Of a stretch of DNA of 64,000 nt, positions 42,655-55,700 are shown in pieces. The stretch is from Schistosoma haematobium (Eukaryota; Platyhelminthes; Trematoda; Strigeidida; Schistosomatidae), in contig NC_067196.1 in assembly GCF_000699445.3 (NCBI RefSeq), positions 79,908,364 to 79,972,363 on the forward strand, given 5' to 3'. Positions within the stretch are counted from its first letter, which is position 1. Every line of letters begins with the position of its first letter. Both the position numbers and the translations under genes were made by a program. Below the pieces are notes generated by a model. That model saw only the letters and a list, made by a program, of their open reading frames with translations, was not told where the DNA came from and made no database searches.

Positions 42655-45600
42655 ATGCCGTTAATTCTGTTGTGCGGGTATCCTTGTTCAGGTAAATCAA
42701 CCATTGTCTCTTTATTAGCTGACATACTAAAGCAACATTTACCTCATTATTCAATTCTTATTGTGGATGAATTTAAAAGTGGTAATCTACAATCGAAAAT
42801 AACAACTAACTATGATATCAGATGTGATATTTATGCAGATTCCCTAAAAGAACGTGAATTTCGCGGTCAACAAAAATCAGAGGTATGAATAAACTTCCCT
42901 TAATATATCCAACTGTCCATATTAACAGCATATAATCGATTGATAAGTAGTTTGAGGAAATAAACCGATTACTTAGAGATCTTTGTTGCTATAAGTGACA
43001 CCTAAGACAAAACATAAATTCAAACTTTCTTGTTGATTCCTTCCAGTGATCTAACACTAAACTGTTAAGTGTATATTTACAAGGAATGTGTTTTATGAAA
43101 TCTACGGATAATGTATATCTCCTGATCAACTGATAACTATAACTTGACTTATGATTATGTGTTTATAGGTTTTAATGAGTTATTTCTTTTAAGGTCAACA
43201 TCTTCCTCATTTTTAACTATCTTGGGAGCACTACACCTATGTTTTTCTGTTGATCATAATGCTTTTAAATTTTGTAATTCTTGTTTGCTTGATGATCAGG
43301 TTGAACGAGCACTTACACAAAGTCAATCGACTATAGTAATCATGGATGCACCCAATTATATCAAGGGTTATAGATACGAATTATATTGTATGGCCAAATC
43401 TCATAAACATCAACAGATTGTTTTATTCAGTGATATCCCGCCTGAAATTTCGGAACATTGGAATTCGAAAGTGAATTTTAATTATTCTTGTTCACTACTT
43501 TGTTCGTCTATCTGTTTATTATTATCATTGTTATTATTTAGATATGATAGTCAGTCTTTTAAACGTTCTCTTCAAAAATCCTGATCTTGTCATACCATGT
43601 AGATCTTCTATAAACCGGTTAGTGTCATATTGTAGATTTGAGGCACTGAACTGTTTATCAAAGATAATTAGCATACCACGAAACAGTAAGTTCTTGCAGA
43701 TGTGAGAAAAGATTAGAAGTGGTACGAAACCAAAACTAGGTCAGTATTCTCAAGATAAACTAAATTCGTCATTTTCTTACGTATGTTACTTTCAAGCTCC
43801 TCGTAAACACTTCTGAGTATCATTCTATCAAAAGTCAACGAAGAAAAATATAAACTTTGAAAATCCAATAGCATATTAAGTCCATCCACATCTCAAAGCC
43901 TCTTTTAACACATAAATCACTCATACAGTATAGATAACCTTAAAATCCATCGTCATGCGTTGTACTATATATGTAAGTACTATAACTAATACTTTCCTGT
44001 TAACTGCCTGGAAGTCGATCTGGATGTCCCGACCGTTGTTGCTACCTTGACGTGGTGGTCGGGCTTGCCTATCGTGATGAAGCAGCCGAGCTATACTGGC
44101 TTTAACAACCGTTCCTCAAGGTCCTACCATGTCAGACAGGTCGGTTGAAGAGCGGTAGGACCAAAAGCAACAAACCCAAGGTCCGAAGGCGAAGTCGTAC
44201 TGCTGACTGTACAGAGGTGTGACGGCAGTAAGGTGTTTCCTTCAGACAACCAGCATGACGGCGATGCTGCCTTCCCACAGGGAGAGGTGGGGTGGGGTTA
44301 GAAAAGATCGACCCTAAAAATGCACACCTCGCCTTATCCCACGGATATCCGTCTCCGGCGGTAAGGTCTCAATAAGTACGGAGCTAACACAAAAATTACC
44401 CATAAGACGGCCATGTGTGACCGACCTCAAGAAGTTGTCCCTTGGACACCGCTTTCACACTCCCAGGTCACTAAGACCACCTCTAATCCAATTTCCTTTT
44501 CAGGTACCTCCAGAACAACCCTTCCACGGTGTGGGCAACCGGGAAGTGATAACCGCCCTCATACCTCTAACAGCACTCAAGACCACTGTATTCATAATCA
44601 ACCTCCCTCTTCAATTCCTATTATTCCTCCTACATCGACTTTCAACTATAAATTCCCTTTTTCGGCTTCCCCCTCAAGTGTCACCATAGCCAACGATTCT
44701 AGTGCTCAAAACACTGTCCCAGGTCTACTGAAACCTCGCTCCAAACTACACATTGGAGCCTTCAACGTACGCACCCTATGTCAAATCGGTCAACAAGCGT
44801 CCTTAGCTAAAACCCTAGAGTCTCTCTCCATTGATGTGTGCTGTGTCTCCGAAACACGCATACAGGATTCCAGTGTGGTCATTCACTTGACCTCACCTCG
44901 GCAAAACGGAGAGCCAACGAGATACACCCTCCGTGTATCTGGTGACCCGATGGCCAGTTCTCGTGGACTGGCAGGTGTAGGCATAGCACTAAGCATGAGG
45001 GCGGAACAAGCACTGCTAGAGTGGATCCCCGTTAACAGTCGTCTATGTGCTGTTCGGCTAAACGGCTCCGTAAGAACTCGGAAGGATAGGGATACACGTC
45101 GTTGCCTTTTCGTCGTTTCTGCCTACGCTCCCACTGACTGCAGCTCAGATGATGTGAAAGATGAATTTTACAGAAAGCTTTCTGAACTTCTTCAGAAAGC
45201 TAAACGCTCAGACATAGTACTCATAGGGTGTGACTTTAATGCTCAGATAGGTAGCTTAAACCAAACAGAAAGGCATTTACGTGGATATTTTAGCATTCCG
45301 GCACAGCGAACAGATAATGGTGATCGTCTGCTGCAACTATGCTCAGACAATCGCTTATTTTTAGCAAACACAAATTTTAAGCATAAGGAGAGACATCGTC
45401 TAACATGGCGACCCCTACACCAAACCAACGATGGACTCAAATAGACCATATTGCCATCAGTCATCGTTGGAGAGGGTCGGTAGAAGATTGTCGCTCATTC
45501 TGGAGTACCTGCTTGGACTCCGACCACGCCCTAATACGGGCACGCATCTGCTTGCGCCTCACTGGACGCAAAGAAGCCACAGTAAAAAGACCCATTAGAA

Positions 45601-48600
45601 CCGAACTGAGTAGCGAGGAAACCAAAAGTAGGTTCCAGGAACAACTGAGGTCACGATTAGGTAGTTCTGAAAACGAGGTTGACCCAGTTGTTGCTTGGAA
45701 AGCCATACAAACAGCTGTGGAAACAGCAGTGACATCTATCACTGATTTAAACCACAGGGTTACAAAGAACCAATGGATTTCTTCAAAGTCTATCACACTG
45801 ATGGGTTCTCGCAAACTCGTCCCATCAGGTTCCGAACATGATGAAGAGCGACAACAAATCAGATCTAGGTTAAGAAAAAGTCTAAGAAGCGACCGTGAGC
45901 AGTGGTGGGCAATGAAAGCAAAAGAGATGGAAAAGGCGGCGACTATAGGGAACACAAGACAGCTTTACAGACTAATAAAAGAATCTGGAATTAATAAGTC
46001 AAGTGTAAGTGAGATTATATCAGAAAAAGACGATACTCTCATCTGCTCCCAGTCCAGACGTTTAGAACGATGGGCGGAACATTTCAGAGAACAGTTCAAC
46101 TGGCCTTCAGCTACTTTACAACTACCCTCCATTCCCAGACAGTGTGAATGGAACATTCAAGTAGGTCCCCCAACTCTTGCTGAAGTTCAAAAGGCTATAG
46201 TTAATCTAAAACGAGGAAGGGCAGCTGGTCCAGATGGACTGGCTCCAGAGGTCTTTAGGGATGGTGGTCCAATTTTAGCGATTAGGTTGACTAATATTTT
46301 AGCTAAGATCTGGGAGTTGGACGTTATCCCATCTAACTGGTCACAATCACTTATCGTCCCAATATATAAGAAAGGGTCAAAATCATCCTGTGACAACCAC
46401 AGAGGGATTAGTTTAACTAATATAATATCTAAAATACTAGCTTCGATAATTATCAGACGCCTAACTAAGACTCGTGAACTGCAAACACGAGAGACTCAAG
46501 CTGGCTTCAGACCTGGTCGTGGCTGCATCGACCACATATTCACCATTCGTCAGATTCTAGAACACAGGCATACTTATCGGCGTCCGACAATGGTGGTCTT
46601 TCTCGACTTAAAAGCAGCATTTGACTCGGTAGACCGCGAGATTCTGTGGCAGTGTCTGTCATTGAAAGGCGTACCTCAGAAGTACATAAGCCTTGTGAAG
46701 GCTCTTTACTCGAACACTACCAATCGAGTCAGAGCTTATGGAGAACTGTCATCTGCTTTTGTAACCTCAAGTGGTGTCGGTCAAGGCTGTCCACTTTCTC
46801 CATTTTTGTTTAACTTCATCATAGATCTACTGATGGAAATAACATTCTCGTCTACCGAATTCTCGGGTATTGATCTCCTTTCAGGAGGTCCACTTATCGA
46901 CTTAGAATTCGCGGATGACATAGTCCTGTTTGGTGAAGACGCTGACAAAATGTAGTCTTTTGGTAGCACTAAGCAACAATGCCAGAATGTTTGGAATGCG
47001 CTTCTCTCCCTCTAAATGCAAGTTGTTGCTTCAGGACTGGTCTGCGTCAACACCTGAACTAAGGATAGGGAGTGAAGTAGTCGAACGCGTTGGCAACTTC
47101 ACTTATCTTGGAAGTCTGATCAGCCCTAATGGGTTGGTGTCTGACGAAATCTCAGCACGGATTCGAAAAGCTCGCTTGGCTTTTGCCAACTTACGTCACC
47201 TATGGCGAAGGCGAGATATCCGTCTATCAATAAAATGAAGAGTATACTGCGTGGCAGTCCGTTCTGTTTTAATTTACGGCAGCGAAACATGGCCATTAAG
47301 AGTAGAAGACACTCGTATGCTACTAGTATTTGACCACAGATGCCTTAGAAATATTGCTGGCATCTGCTGGTATCACCGGGTAAGTAATAGTGAGGTTGAA
47401 CGCAGGGTATTAGGGAATGATGGTAAATCAGTTGATGAGGTTATGAATCTTCATCGACTGAGATGGTTGGGCCACGTGTTACGTATGCCTGAATACCGAC
47501 TACCACGACGTGCAATGCTATCCGGTATTGGAGATGGTTGGAAGAAAGTTAGGGGCGGCCAAACCAAAACGTGGCATCAGTGCTTGAAGACACTAACTTC
47601 TAGTCTGAGCCATGTTGGTAGATGCAGACTACTTGGTTGGGGTCCGCGTGACTGTCGTAACCAATGGTTATAGACTCATGGTGACATGGCTCAGAATCGA
47701 TCACAATGGCGTCGGTGTATACACTCCCTGTCTTCCCTTAAACTAAGAGATTAGAATCGCTTCATATCTTTCTTTCTACGAGCCAATTCTTTCTTCCTGT
47801 ACTATATCCTTATTGCAATCTTTCTCTTATATATTACCACCTCTGAATTAACCACTTTTATGAATCCGGTGTTGATCTTGTTGTGTTAATGAGGTATGGC
47901 AACTTGGACCGATGCATATATGTGCCTGGTCCTACGTTGTAGCTGACTGATGATCTGGATGGTTTCCTTGAATCCTTTACACAGTTCTAATTTTTAGCTC
48001 GTATGATAGTTCACTGTAAATCTACTCCTTGCCACTAAAATATAATGACTATCTAATTATTACTAGCTAACGTGTGATTGCTATCACTGATTACCGGGAG
48101 AGACTAATTCACATTATTATTATTGTAAAATGTTTCAGTAGACTGTTATAACTTGTGACCGCCGATTAGAGAGCAGTGACTTATTGATCGGAACAATGAC
48201 GCATAAACCTGCATGAGCAGCCTAGAGTTCTGATTGGTCCTGCTTTCCGCCTAGCCCAGCCAGTCAAGTCCAGAACACAAGTCTCAGCCTCTGCGATATG
48301 AATCATGTATTTCAAACATACTCTGTTTATATACCAATCAAGCAGACCATATCGTACCATAAAATAGAAAATAACATTTGTACAATATTTGGCCAGCAGG
48401 AAAATGGCACGTGAAATAAATGTTGACCAGTAGGGAAACGACACGTGAAATAAGTATTGACCAATAGGAAAATGATACCATTCCAAGTCCAAGGATAGCA
48501 TTAGACTTAACAGGATAATTTTTAGGATATTTTTCTGAATATCCCAACATAGACAAATACCAACATGTTATTTATTGTTATGCTGGTGGTAACTGTGAAA

Positions 48601-49719
48601 ACATGTTTTCGATATTTTTACGGAATACTAATCAATTTATAATTCTTTGCTAAATTTTCATTATTAGATTAATCGGTATCCTGTTGATCTGCTTTCGGAT
48701 ATGATTAGCAGGTTTGAACGTCCTCAGTCTACACAGCGTTGGGATAACCCACTTATAACTATTGAACCTCATCTTTGGAACTCACCAAGCACTGATAATA
48801 TGGAGTCAGTAATTATACAAATAAAACAGCTGCTAAACAACAGAGGCAAAGGAAAGATCCAACCAAACAAATCAACACAACTGACAATTATTTCATCATC
48901 TAACTACCTACAAGTAAGTTTATAAAAGCTATCTTTTGGCACATTGAAGAAATATTTTTCAAGTCATAAACAAAGATACTACATTTCAGTATTGGTATTA
49001 GAAAAGGTGTCTGGTTAAGCAATAACACACATCAGCATTTATCAATACAGTGTAGGGGTAGGTGCTGATTAATCACTTTCAGCTTAACAGAACTAGCCCG
49101 ATAAGCGGTTTTCATTCATTTACAGTTGAAGCATTCTTTTAACAGCCTGGCGTTCATCGACCTCAACACAAGTGGTTTCGACGTTAACTCTGAAAGTTTT
49201 ACGTCTTATCGTTTTATTATAAATGTTTTGCAGGAAAAGTTGAACACTTTTTCTCATTTTACGAATCTCAATAATTACATGTTATGGCATTCTTAGTAAT
49301 AAAAAACTCATCGTTTATTAAAATTGACTTATGATACCTGTTAAGCAATATATTAAACTTGTAAAAGCATATATTTTCTACCATGCTCTTATTTGCAACA
49401 TATTGAATTTCAGAATCTGGAGCATATCACGCAGCAAGTCGTAGATCATGTCCTTCGAAGTCAAACCAGTGGTCTTTCATCAGTCGATCTCCCTATATGT
49501 TTCCAAAACGAGCATAACCGAGATGTAGTTCTTCAAATTACCAACTCCGAAACTAAATACACGATTGGCAACCTTATACGACTTAAACGCCGATATATTG
49601 CGGTACAACGATTAAAATTTGATCAGTTAAATACAGTTTCGGATGATGCTTCGATTGCAACAAACTTTTTGCAGTTTATTTCGTTCAATGGGGATTTATG
49701 TGATGATGAAGCCAGTTAG
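42655..49719 (+). CDS. KTI12: KTI12-like Elongator-associated P-loop protein
   Basis: KTI12 is a P-loop ATPase that associates with Elongator and tRNA and is needed for the mcm5/ncm5 wobble-uridine modification; cytosol and nucleus. Exons 42655-42882, 43300-43470, 48668-48913, 49414-49719, all phase 0, GT-AG, giving 316 residues (human 354). The Walker A GYPCSGKS is at residues 8-15. Then come FRGQQKSEVERAL across the first junction, and the family signature NYIKGYRYELYC in exon 2. RFERPQSTQRWDNPL opens the C-terminal half in exon 3. Exon 4 has IGNLIRLKRRYIAVQRL, matching the conserved end (LxRLRRQF type). The start is the ATG directly before the P-loop, as in the family. Intron 2 (5.2 kb) contains LINE A2. 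Confidence 0.92.
43471..44016. other. KTI12 intron 2, 5' part
   Basis: Donor GTGAAT at 43471. AT-rich, with no element recognised before the LINE A2 target-site duplication at 44017. Confidence 0.6.
44027..47951 (+). mobile_element. LINE A2: full-length family A insertion in KTI12 intron
   Basis: A 3,925-bp element bounded by the 10-bp duplication GATCTGGATG (44017-44026 and 47952-47961). It begins TCCCGACCGTTGTTGCTACC, with a 385-bp 5' UTR, and ends GTAGCTGACTGAT, a short TGAC-type tail. It lies in the same orientation as KTI12. It serves as the reference copy for A1 and the older relics. Confidence 0.92.
44413..47673 (+). pseudogene. family A endonuclease-RT polyprotein in A2, broken
   Basis: Low-complexity N terminus from ATG 44413. 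Endonuclease: [125 protein letters not shown]. Breaks: one C lost in a C run at about 45413 relative to A1, the family-shared shift at TAG 46953-46955, and a TGA at 47236-47238 where A1 reads GGA. The C-terminal LRWLGHVLRMPEYRLPRRAM ends at 47673. No functional protein can be made without bypassing these. Confidence 0.88.
48140..48550. repeat. possible solo LTR with 34-bp tandem repeats
   Basis: 48388-48480 holds about 2.7 copies of a ~34-bp unit (TTGACCAGTAGGGAAACGAC, then ACGTGAAATAAGTA). The surrounding sequence opens with TGTGACCGCC (about 48146) and is richer in G+C than neighbouring intron, as an LTR might be. No matching second LTR or clear target-site duplication was found, so the class is uncertain. 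Intronic in KTI12. Confidence 0.35.
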
Positions 49720-49933
49720 AAAGTGACAAAAACTTATAAAGACAAGAATCACAAGTGATATTGTCATGTAACATAATATTTTTTTATCGTTTGTCACACT
49801 GCTCTACAATGGGTCTTTTGTAACGATTTATAACATTGAATAGTGTATTTCAGAAATATGAAAATCGTATTTCTAAACTACACAGATATAAAATTAGAAA
49901 AACCCTATGAGCTACATTGAGACAAATACTAAG

Positions 49934-49939
49934 AATAAA
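49934..49939 (+). terminator. possible KTI12 poly(A) signal
   Basis: AATAAA 215 nt after the KTI12 stop; the nearest canonical hexamer downstream. Confidence 0.4.
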
Positions 49940-50269
49940 CAGTAGGAAAACTATATTCATTTTAAATGACTACCCTAGCTACATTAACAGAGCAGTTTAC
50001 CATATGGATATATTTGCCAAGTATGGACGTTTGCGTAAAGGCTCGTAATACATACTCCCCGACTATCCAAACCAGAGTAAGTTGATTAAAGTCAAAATTT
50101 ACAGTCAACTGGTTGAGTGCCTTGGAATGACACCTCACTTAGCTTCATGAAGTTATGATTTGAAAGGTATGAAGCTAGCACAATAAAAGAGTTGCGACCT
50201 TTGTAGCCAGGTTCCTAGGTTGATAAAAGCGTTACCACCATCTATCAAGAAGTTTCCTCTGAAGATGTA

Positions 50270-50600
50270 TGGAACCGAGAAGTGTCAAGCACCCCCATAC
50301 ATCTCTAACAGTGCTCAAATGAACATTATTCACAACAAGACCGTGTTCTCATCTCCGTATGTTTTTTCCACCCCTCTTCTGGCTCCGCCTTCTTCACATT
50401 CAAACATTGCTAACGATCCTATAATACGAAATATTTCCCCTGTCTTCCAAACAACGCTGTCCGAAACCTGTGTCAATTGAAGAACTTCACGAAGACTCTC
50501 GTGATACTGATACGAACTGTGTTTGTAACCCGAGATATGGAGCCAACGAGAATCATCCTTCGCGTAATGGGATATTCGACAAGTTTCGTCACATGTCACA
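50270..50600 (+). pseudogene. old family A 5'-region relic
   Basis: Follows A2 44560-44940: ATCTCTAACAGTGCTCAAAT versus CCTCTAACAGCACTCAAGAC, AACATTGCTAACGATCCT versus ACCATAGCCAACGATTCT, and GGAGCCAACGAGAATC versus GAGAGCCAACGAGATA. Much of the endonuclease is deleted between these anchors. Too decayed to read. Confidence 0.6.
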
Positions 50601-51044
50601 TAAAAATTATACTTTCTTCGACTATTTAGGAATCGATCTCTATCTTTATAACTTATTGGAGATAGCAATTTTTCTAGTAAGAACGAAAAAACTGCATTGA
50701 AAATCTTTCTATCCTCCAAGTACAGTGTTGTTTCGAGAGGGATGTGTCAGCGTATAAAATGGCCTTTAGGATCAATCGCTTTACTTATTGTTATCCCTGA
50801 TAAGTTGTTAACAAACGTATTTTAAAAAATTTCATTTGCTTTTTGCTCATATTAAGACCAGTATATTGCCCAGAAATTCTTATTTTCTAAAACTCTGAAA
50901 CGCCATTTGAATTCGGTCATAATGTAGGATTTGGTTCAATAGAAGCATGACTTACATGAAGTAGAACAAGTGCACAATCCTGGGGTTCGATTTGGCGTAC
51001 TAGGCGAGAATAATAATAAATTGACGAGAGGTAGAATCTTCATT

Positions 51045-51380
51045 GGATAGAATAGCTGGAATGTTACATATGCTTAATCACCGCCTATCTCGACGATAGT
51101 TATATACTTTCAATGACATCCTAAGAAAGTGGTCAGTCTCTCGTTTTCAAATAAACCAGCGAATGAGTTACCTGAGTGCTGCAGTTATATTCATTCTAAC
51201 ATGATCTGTCATACTTTTCATTCTTTGATCTCATTTGTTATCTAGATCACAGTCCTCACGTTCAGCTCTCATTTCATTTGATCCTATTTAACCTCTGTCC
51301 ATCATCTTTTTACTCTTCTCGCCATGATGATGTGAATTGCGACTAGTGCCAGATCCTACGTCGATTAACTACTAAGCAAT
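51045..51380 (+). pseudogene. old family A 3'-end relic
   Basis: AATGTTACATATGCTTAATC and CTCGACGATAG parallel A2 47475-47515 (HVLRMPEYRLPRRA codons). AGTGCCAGATCCTACGTCGATT parallels the A2 3' end (CCTGGTCCTACGTTGTAGCT). It is probably the same ancient insertion as 50270-50600 with the middle lost. Confidence 0.55.
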
Positions 51381-52774
51381 CGTTTCACAGATAATTGTGT
51401 AGGAGTTTGTTTTTTAAGATTTTGGTGAAATTAGCCTAGATGATGTCTGTCTCGTTCCCGAAACTTTTTAAACTCATATCTGAACATTGAAATAAACGAA
51501 ACATATATCGCAATGATGGGCAGTTATATGTCAATTTAACTAATGTTGAGAAATGTATAGGTGAATTCATTGAACTTTCCTATTTATTCAAATGTTGTAA
51601 CTGCTTCGATACTTTTTATATTTACTAGTAATAAACAGAAAAAGGTTGGAACACATACTATAATGATTATGAAGTAAAAAAAGAAAAGGGCGAAATTCGA
51701 ATTATTCAAACTGTGATATAATAAGTTTACATGCGTGCCCATCTAACTTGAGACGATCAGTAAATATTAATATTTAGATAATAATGGTGGTATATTGAAC
51801 AACAGACTGGTCAGGAAATATATATATATGATTTAATGAAGTGTGGAAAAAAGTAAAGGATTTCCCTATATATGTAAGTAAATGGGCATTGTCATTGATA
51901 TAGTGTTACTAATATCATTATATATCTGAAGAAATGGCAACTACTCATATGATGTATATATGTGACAAAAAAAATAAGTGGAACAATTGTTAATTACTTG
52001 ATGAAAAGAAATATACATTACAGATGAGAAGTAAAAAAAACAGTTCTTCAGAAAAGATTCACGTTCAAAAAGTGTCTGTCTTGTTTTGTCAGTTGGCAGT
52101 AAAAGTAAATTTTAATTGGGTAAGTAAATAAAAACGGGGACCCAGATTAATTATGTATTCTACGTACCTCTACCAATGAATATTTATTTAAATAATAATC
52201 TTCCAGACATTCTAAAGGATAGTAATGAATGTAGCAAGAAAACTAGTACATCCAAGTAACTTTTAATTTCAGCTTGTGAAATACCAAACTGTTAATATTA
52301 TAACATGATTATCTGTATTTAAATAAAAGAGATATACATTGAATTATTCTTGTCTCATGTTTAATAGTTCAATTTGTGTTACTGTGTTCCCTCTTTCCAT
52401 AAATGTCCACTTGACCAAACAACTTGAGACAGGGTTTGTTAGAGTAAGGAAGTAAATTTTATAAGCTATATAACCTGAGGCTGTATATAACATGATAAAG
52501 TAGAAAAAAAGATTTCACAGTAAAGTTTGGTTTCGGTTTGTATATTTTTTTCTAAAAAAACGAAGTAGCAGAAGAGAGAAAACCTAAACAATTTTGCTTT
52601 TAGATCATCTAAAAACAGCCTCTAACTGAGAACTACGGGGGAAGATAGAGGAAGAAATGTCCAGATCATTCATTTCTTATCATAAAATGAGCGTAAAAGT
52701 CCAATTTTGTTACACAAGTGTAATAGCAATCAACATTTGATGAGATTCATTCAAACTAATTTATTGTCCGCAAA
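51381..52774. other. AT-rich intergenic region between convergent KTI12 and YTHDF
   Basis: No ORF or repeat recognised. On the minus strand AATAAA at about 52761-52766 lies just beyond the YTHDF stop and may serve as its poly(A) signal. Confidence 0.45.
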
Positions 52775-55700
52775 TCAACCTCTTCGCGTATTGAATTCTT
52801 TACGACGAAATCCCTGTTAAAGAATTTTTAAAAACACTTATTAGAAGACTGAATGGTATGTGAAAATTCAGTGTTCAGTTAGCATGGCATATATTTAAGA
52901 CATCAGTGATCTTTTTAAAATCTAAACACAGATATTTACTTTACAATTCCTATATATATAAACATCCTGAAAATATTCTGAAACCTTATGTACCCAAGAG
53001 TTTCGAGTCACAGTATTTGAGATGTTCTCAAGATGAGTTAGCTGTGCTGGTGTAGGCCTCCCCAGTAGCGTTATAAACACCAATATAACAACGCGGAGTA
53101 TTTTTGAACACTCATAGTGTTTTGTGTTTTTTTCAGTGATAAAATAGATGGTTATCAAAACTTATCATTAATATTTGATTGCTAACGTTTGACTTAGATT
53201 GTGGAAATACTCGCCTTCAAAAACCACGTTGAGATTGTTGCTTCCCTTATTATAAGATCCAGTACAAACATTTCTCAAGATAAAGCTTTCGGCAAAATGT
53301 TTTTTTTACATTTTTTGACTGCAATGTGGAGATTAGGGCGTCACGGCTTACATAAGCACTCAATTATGAAATGAATATTCTCGTCTAAACTGAGTGATAA
53401 GCTTTTCATTTATGAGCTCACAGAGACCATTCGATTGATAGTTTAGTCACGACACGGCAATACACCAAAGAATTCTAAGGAAACACAACCATGAGAAGAA
53501 AATGAATTAACAAAAATATTTTAAACAATAGGGACATGACTGAATATAGACGAACCTAAGTTAAAAGCATATTCATTTATTTAAACACATAAACATTGGT
53601 ACAAGGAGGCACCAAACAGATATGCACCACATAAATCATTCAATATATGTGAGGGCTGGGATACTCCCCGGGTGTCCAGACTGGAGGTGATTTTCTCAGG
53701 AGGCCACACCCCGAGCCTTTGATTTAAAGGTCTGATCCACAAGGCAATAGAGCAACGTCAGGAGATGCAGTCCTATGGCCAACCGGTGACCAAAAATTGG
53801 TTCATACGCTATTTGTTTCCTTAGGATCCTGGAGCCCATGTGTACTATTGTTTTGGAATAAGGGTTTTCCAACTCATCTATATGGACTCTTTGTGCCTAC
53901 CGACCAGGTTAAAGCGCCGAACACTCGCTTTTCGTCTTCTGAATTTCGTAAACAACACCCCTGCCGCGATGAGGCAGTGGCAAATGGTGATTCACTAATC
54001 CAAACCGGAGCTTATAACCATGTAAACAGACTTACAATGAAAACTTTGAGATACCTTTTTGTGATTTCTTTAACAGATACATTATGTTAAACAGTGGGCC
54101 GGTAGTCGAGAACTCTAAACGGTTTAGTTCGGAGACTAAATTACTTGGTTTTTGTTAAAAGTCGTTTCCGTCCATTTCCCACAACGTAGTATGACCAAGT
54201 AAAATTTCACGTACGAAGCTCTAGAACATGACTGTATGTAATGGATGAAAGAAAATGGTCTAAAAATTCCAATATTAACTCTAGTGAGTTAGGGATGATC
54301 GACACACTTCTGATATTTCAAAGATAAATATGTTAAGTCAAGATCACGATCATTTTAGCAACCTAGTGAAACATTATCTGTCCCTGGAAGAATTCGGATT
54401 AATTATTTATTCATCTAGTCGAGCTTAAAGCTGCGATATTTTTAGAAAACCAGTAGTTACACAAAAAACATTTGTTATAAACAGAGATAAGGTTATAAAA
54501 ATATAGCAAGTAAGAATTTCTTGGGTGAAGTAACTTACTGATAAAAATAATCTAACTTACCTCTTGTCTTTCTCGTTGATCATAATAAAAGAAATCGTCG
54601 AAAATAGACAATGTATGTGAATATGTGGCAAGTACTTCCATTACTTGTTTACCTCGTTCTAAAGGAAGTTCTGTAGTGTCGCGAGAGTGAGTTACTGGTT
54701 TATTATCATTTGTCTCAATGCGAATATGTCTCAATGCCGTATTAGGAACATCTTTTACAAATATCCATCGAACCGAAAATTTACCTTGCCATTTATCTTG
54801 AGCCCAAACACTAGCTCTAGCATTATAGTCAACACGAGAAACCATTTCAGCCATCCCACAAAAATGTCCAGATCCATTGACTGAAAAAAATAAATATATT
54901 GGATAGGCATGATTGGCCTCAGCAAACGCTGTGTCAAGCTTCTTGTTGCCTAGTTCTGTTGAACACCATATAGAATACTTAATAGAACGATGGATATCAT
55001 CTTCGGAAAATGACTTGATTACAAAGAATCTGGCCTTTTCTATGTGTGTGTCGAAATCATTGGGGTTAATTACCTTAGCCAAACGTTGGTGCAGCGCTTC
55101 CGACTCACGTTGAAAAGCTTGTGCAGATCCATCTGAGGTTAGTAGGGATATTGAATTATCTGCAGCATGGTTACCATTATTCGAAGTACTCTTTAGCTCG
55201 GAATTAGATTCCGCCAAAGAACGAACATTTCCTGACTGGTCCGCAGTATTAACTCTGTCTTGTTGTGTTAAATGCCCATTATTACACGAAGCATTTGCCA
55301 TCAAAGAATTAGCCCTACCAACTGAATAGTTCCCAGTAGAAGTTTGGAAAGACCTGTTAACAGCTGTTGGATTGTGAGGATGAGATCTTTTCGCTGACCA
55401 TCCTACAGAGTTTTGAATAACTGCAGCTGACCCTTTGGGTGGTTGTCCTGCTATATTAGCCCAAGTTTTAGTACGTGGTGAACTATTGACAGATGTAGCA
55501 ATAACTGATGGTGCAGGTCTGTTACTCGCTGAAGTAGATAACCTGCTTGCTGGATAAGTACTTGGATTGGATTGTGATCTGGATATATTATCGGACTTAT
55601 CCATAGAACACATGCTATTACTAATCTAAAAAAATAAAAAAGTTCACATATTTCCCAGTAATATATTTAAATGTATATGTTAGCAAATAAATTGACTATG

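Noticed and set aside
50330..50719. 129-codon minus-strand ORF as a gene
   Set aside because: It is the antisense of a decayed family A 5' region, with no known domain.
53797..54090. 97-codon plus-strand ORF
   Set aside because: It is the antisense reading of S2.
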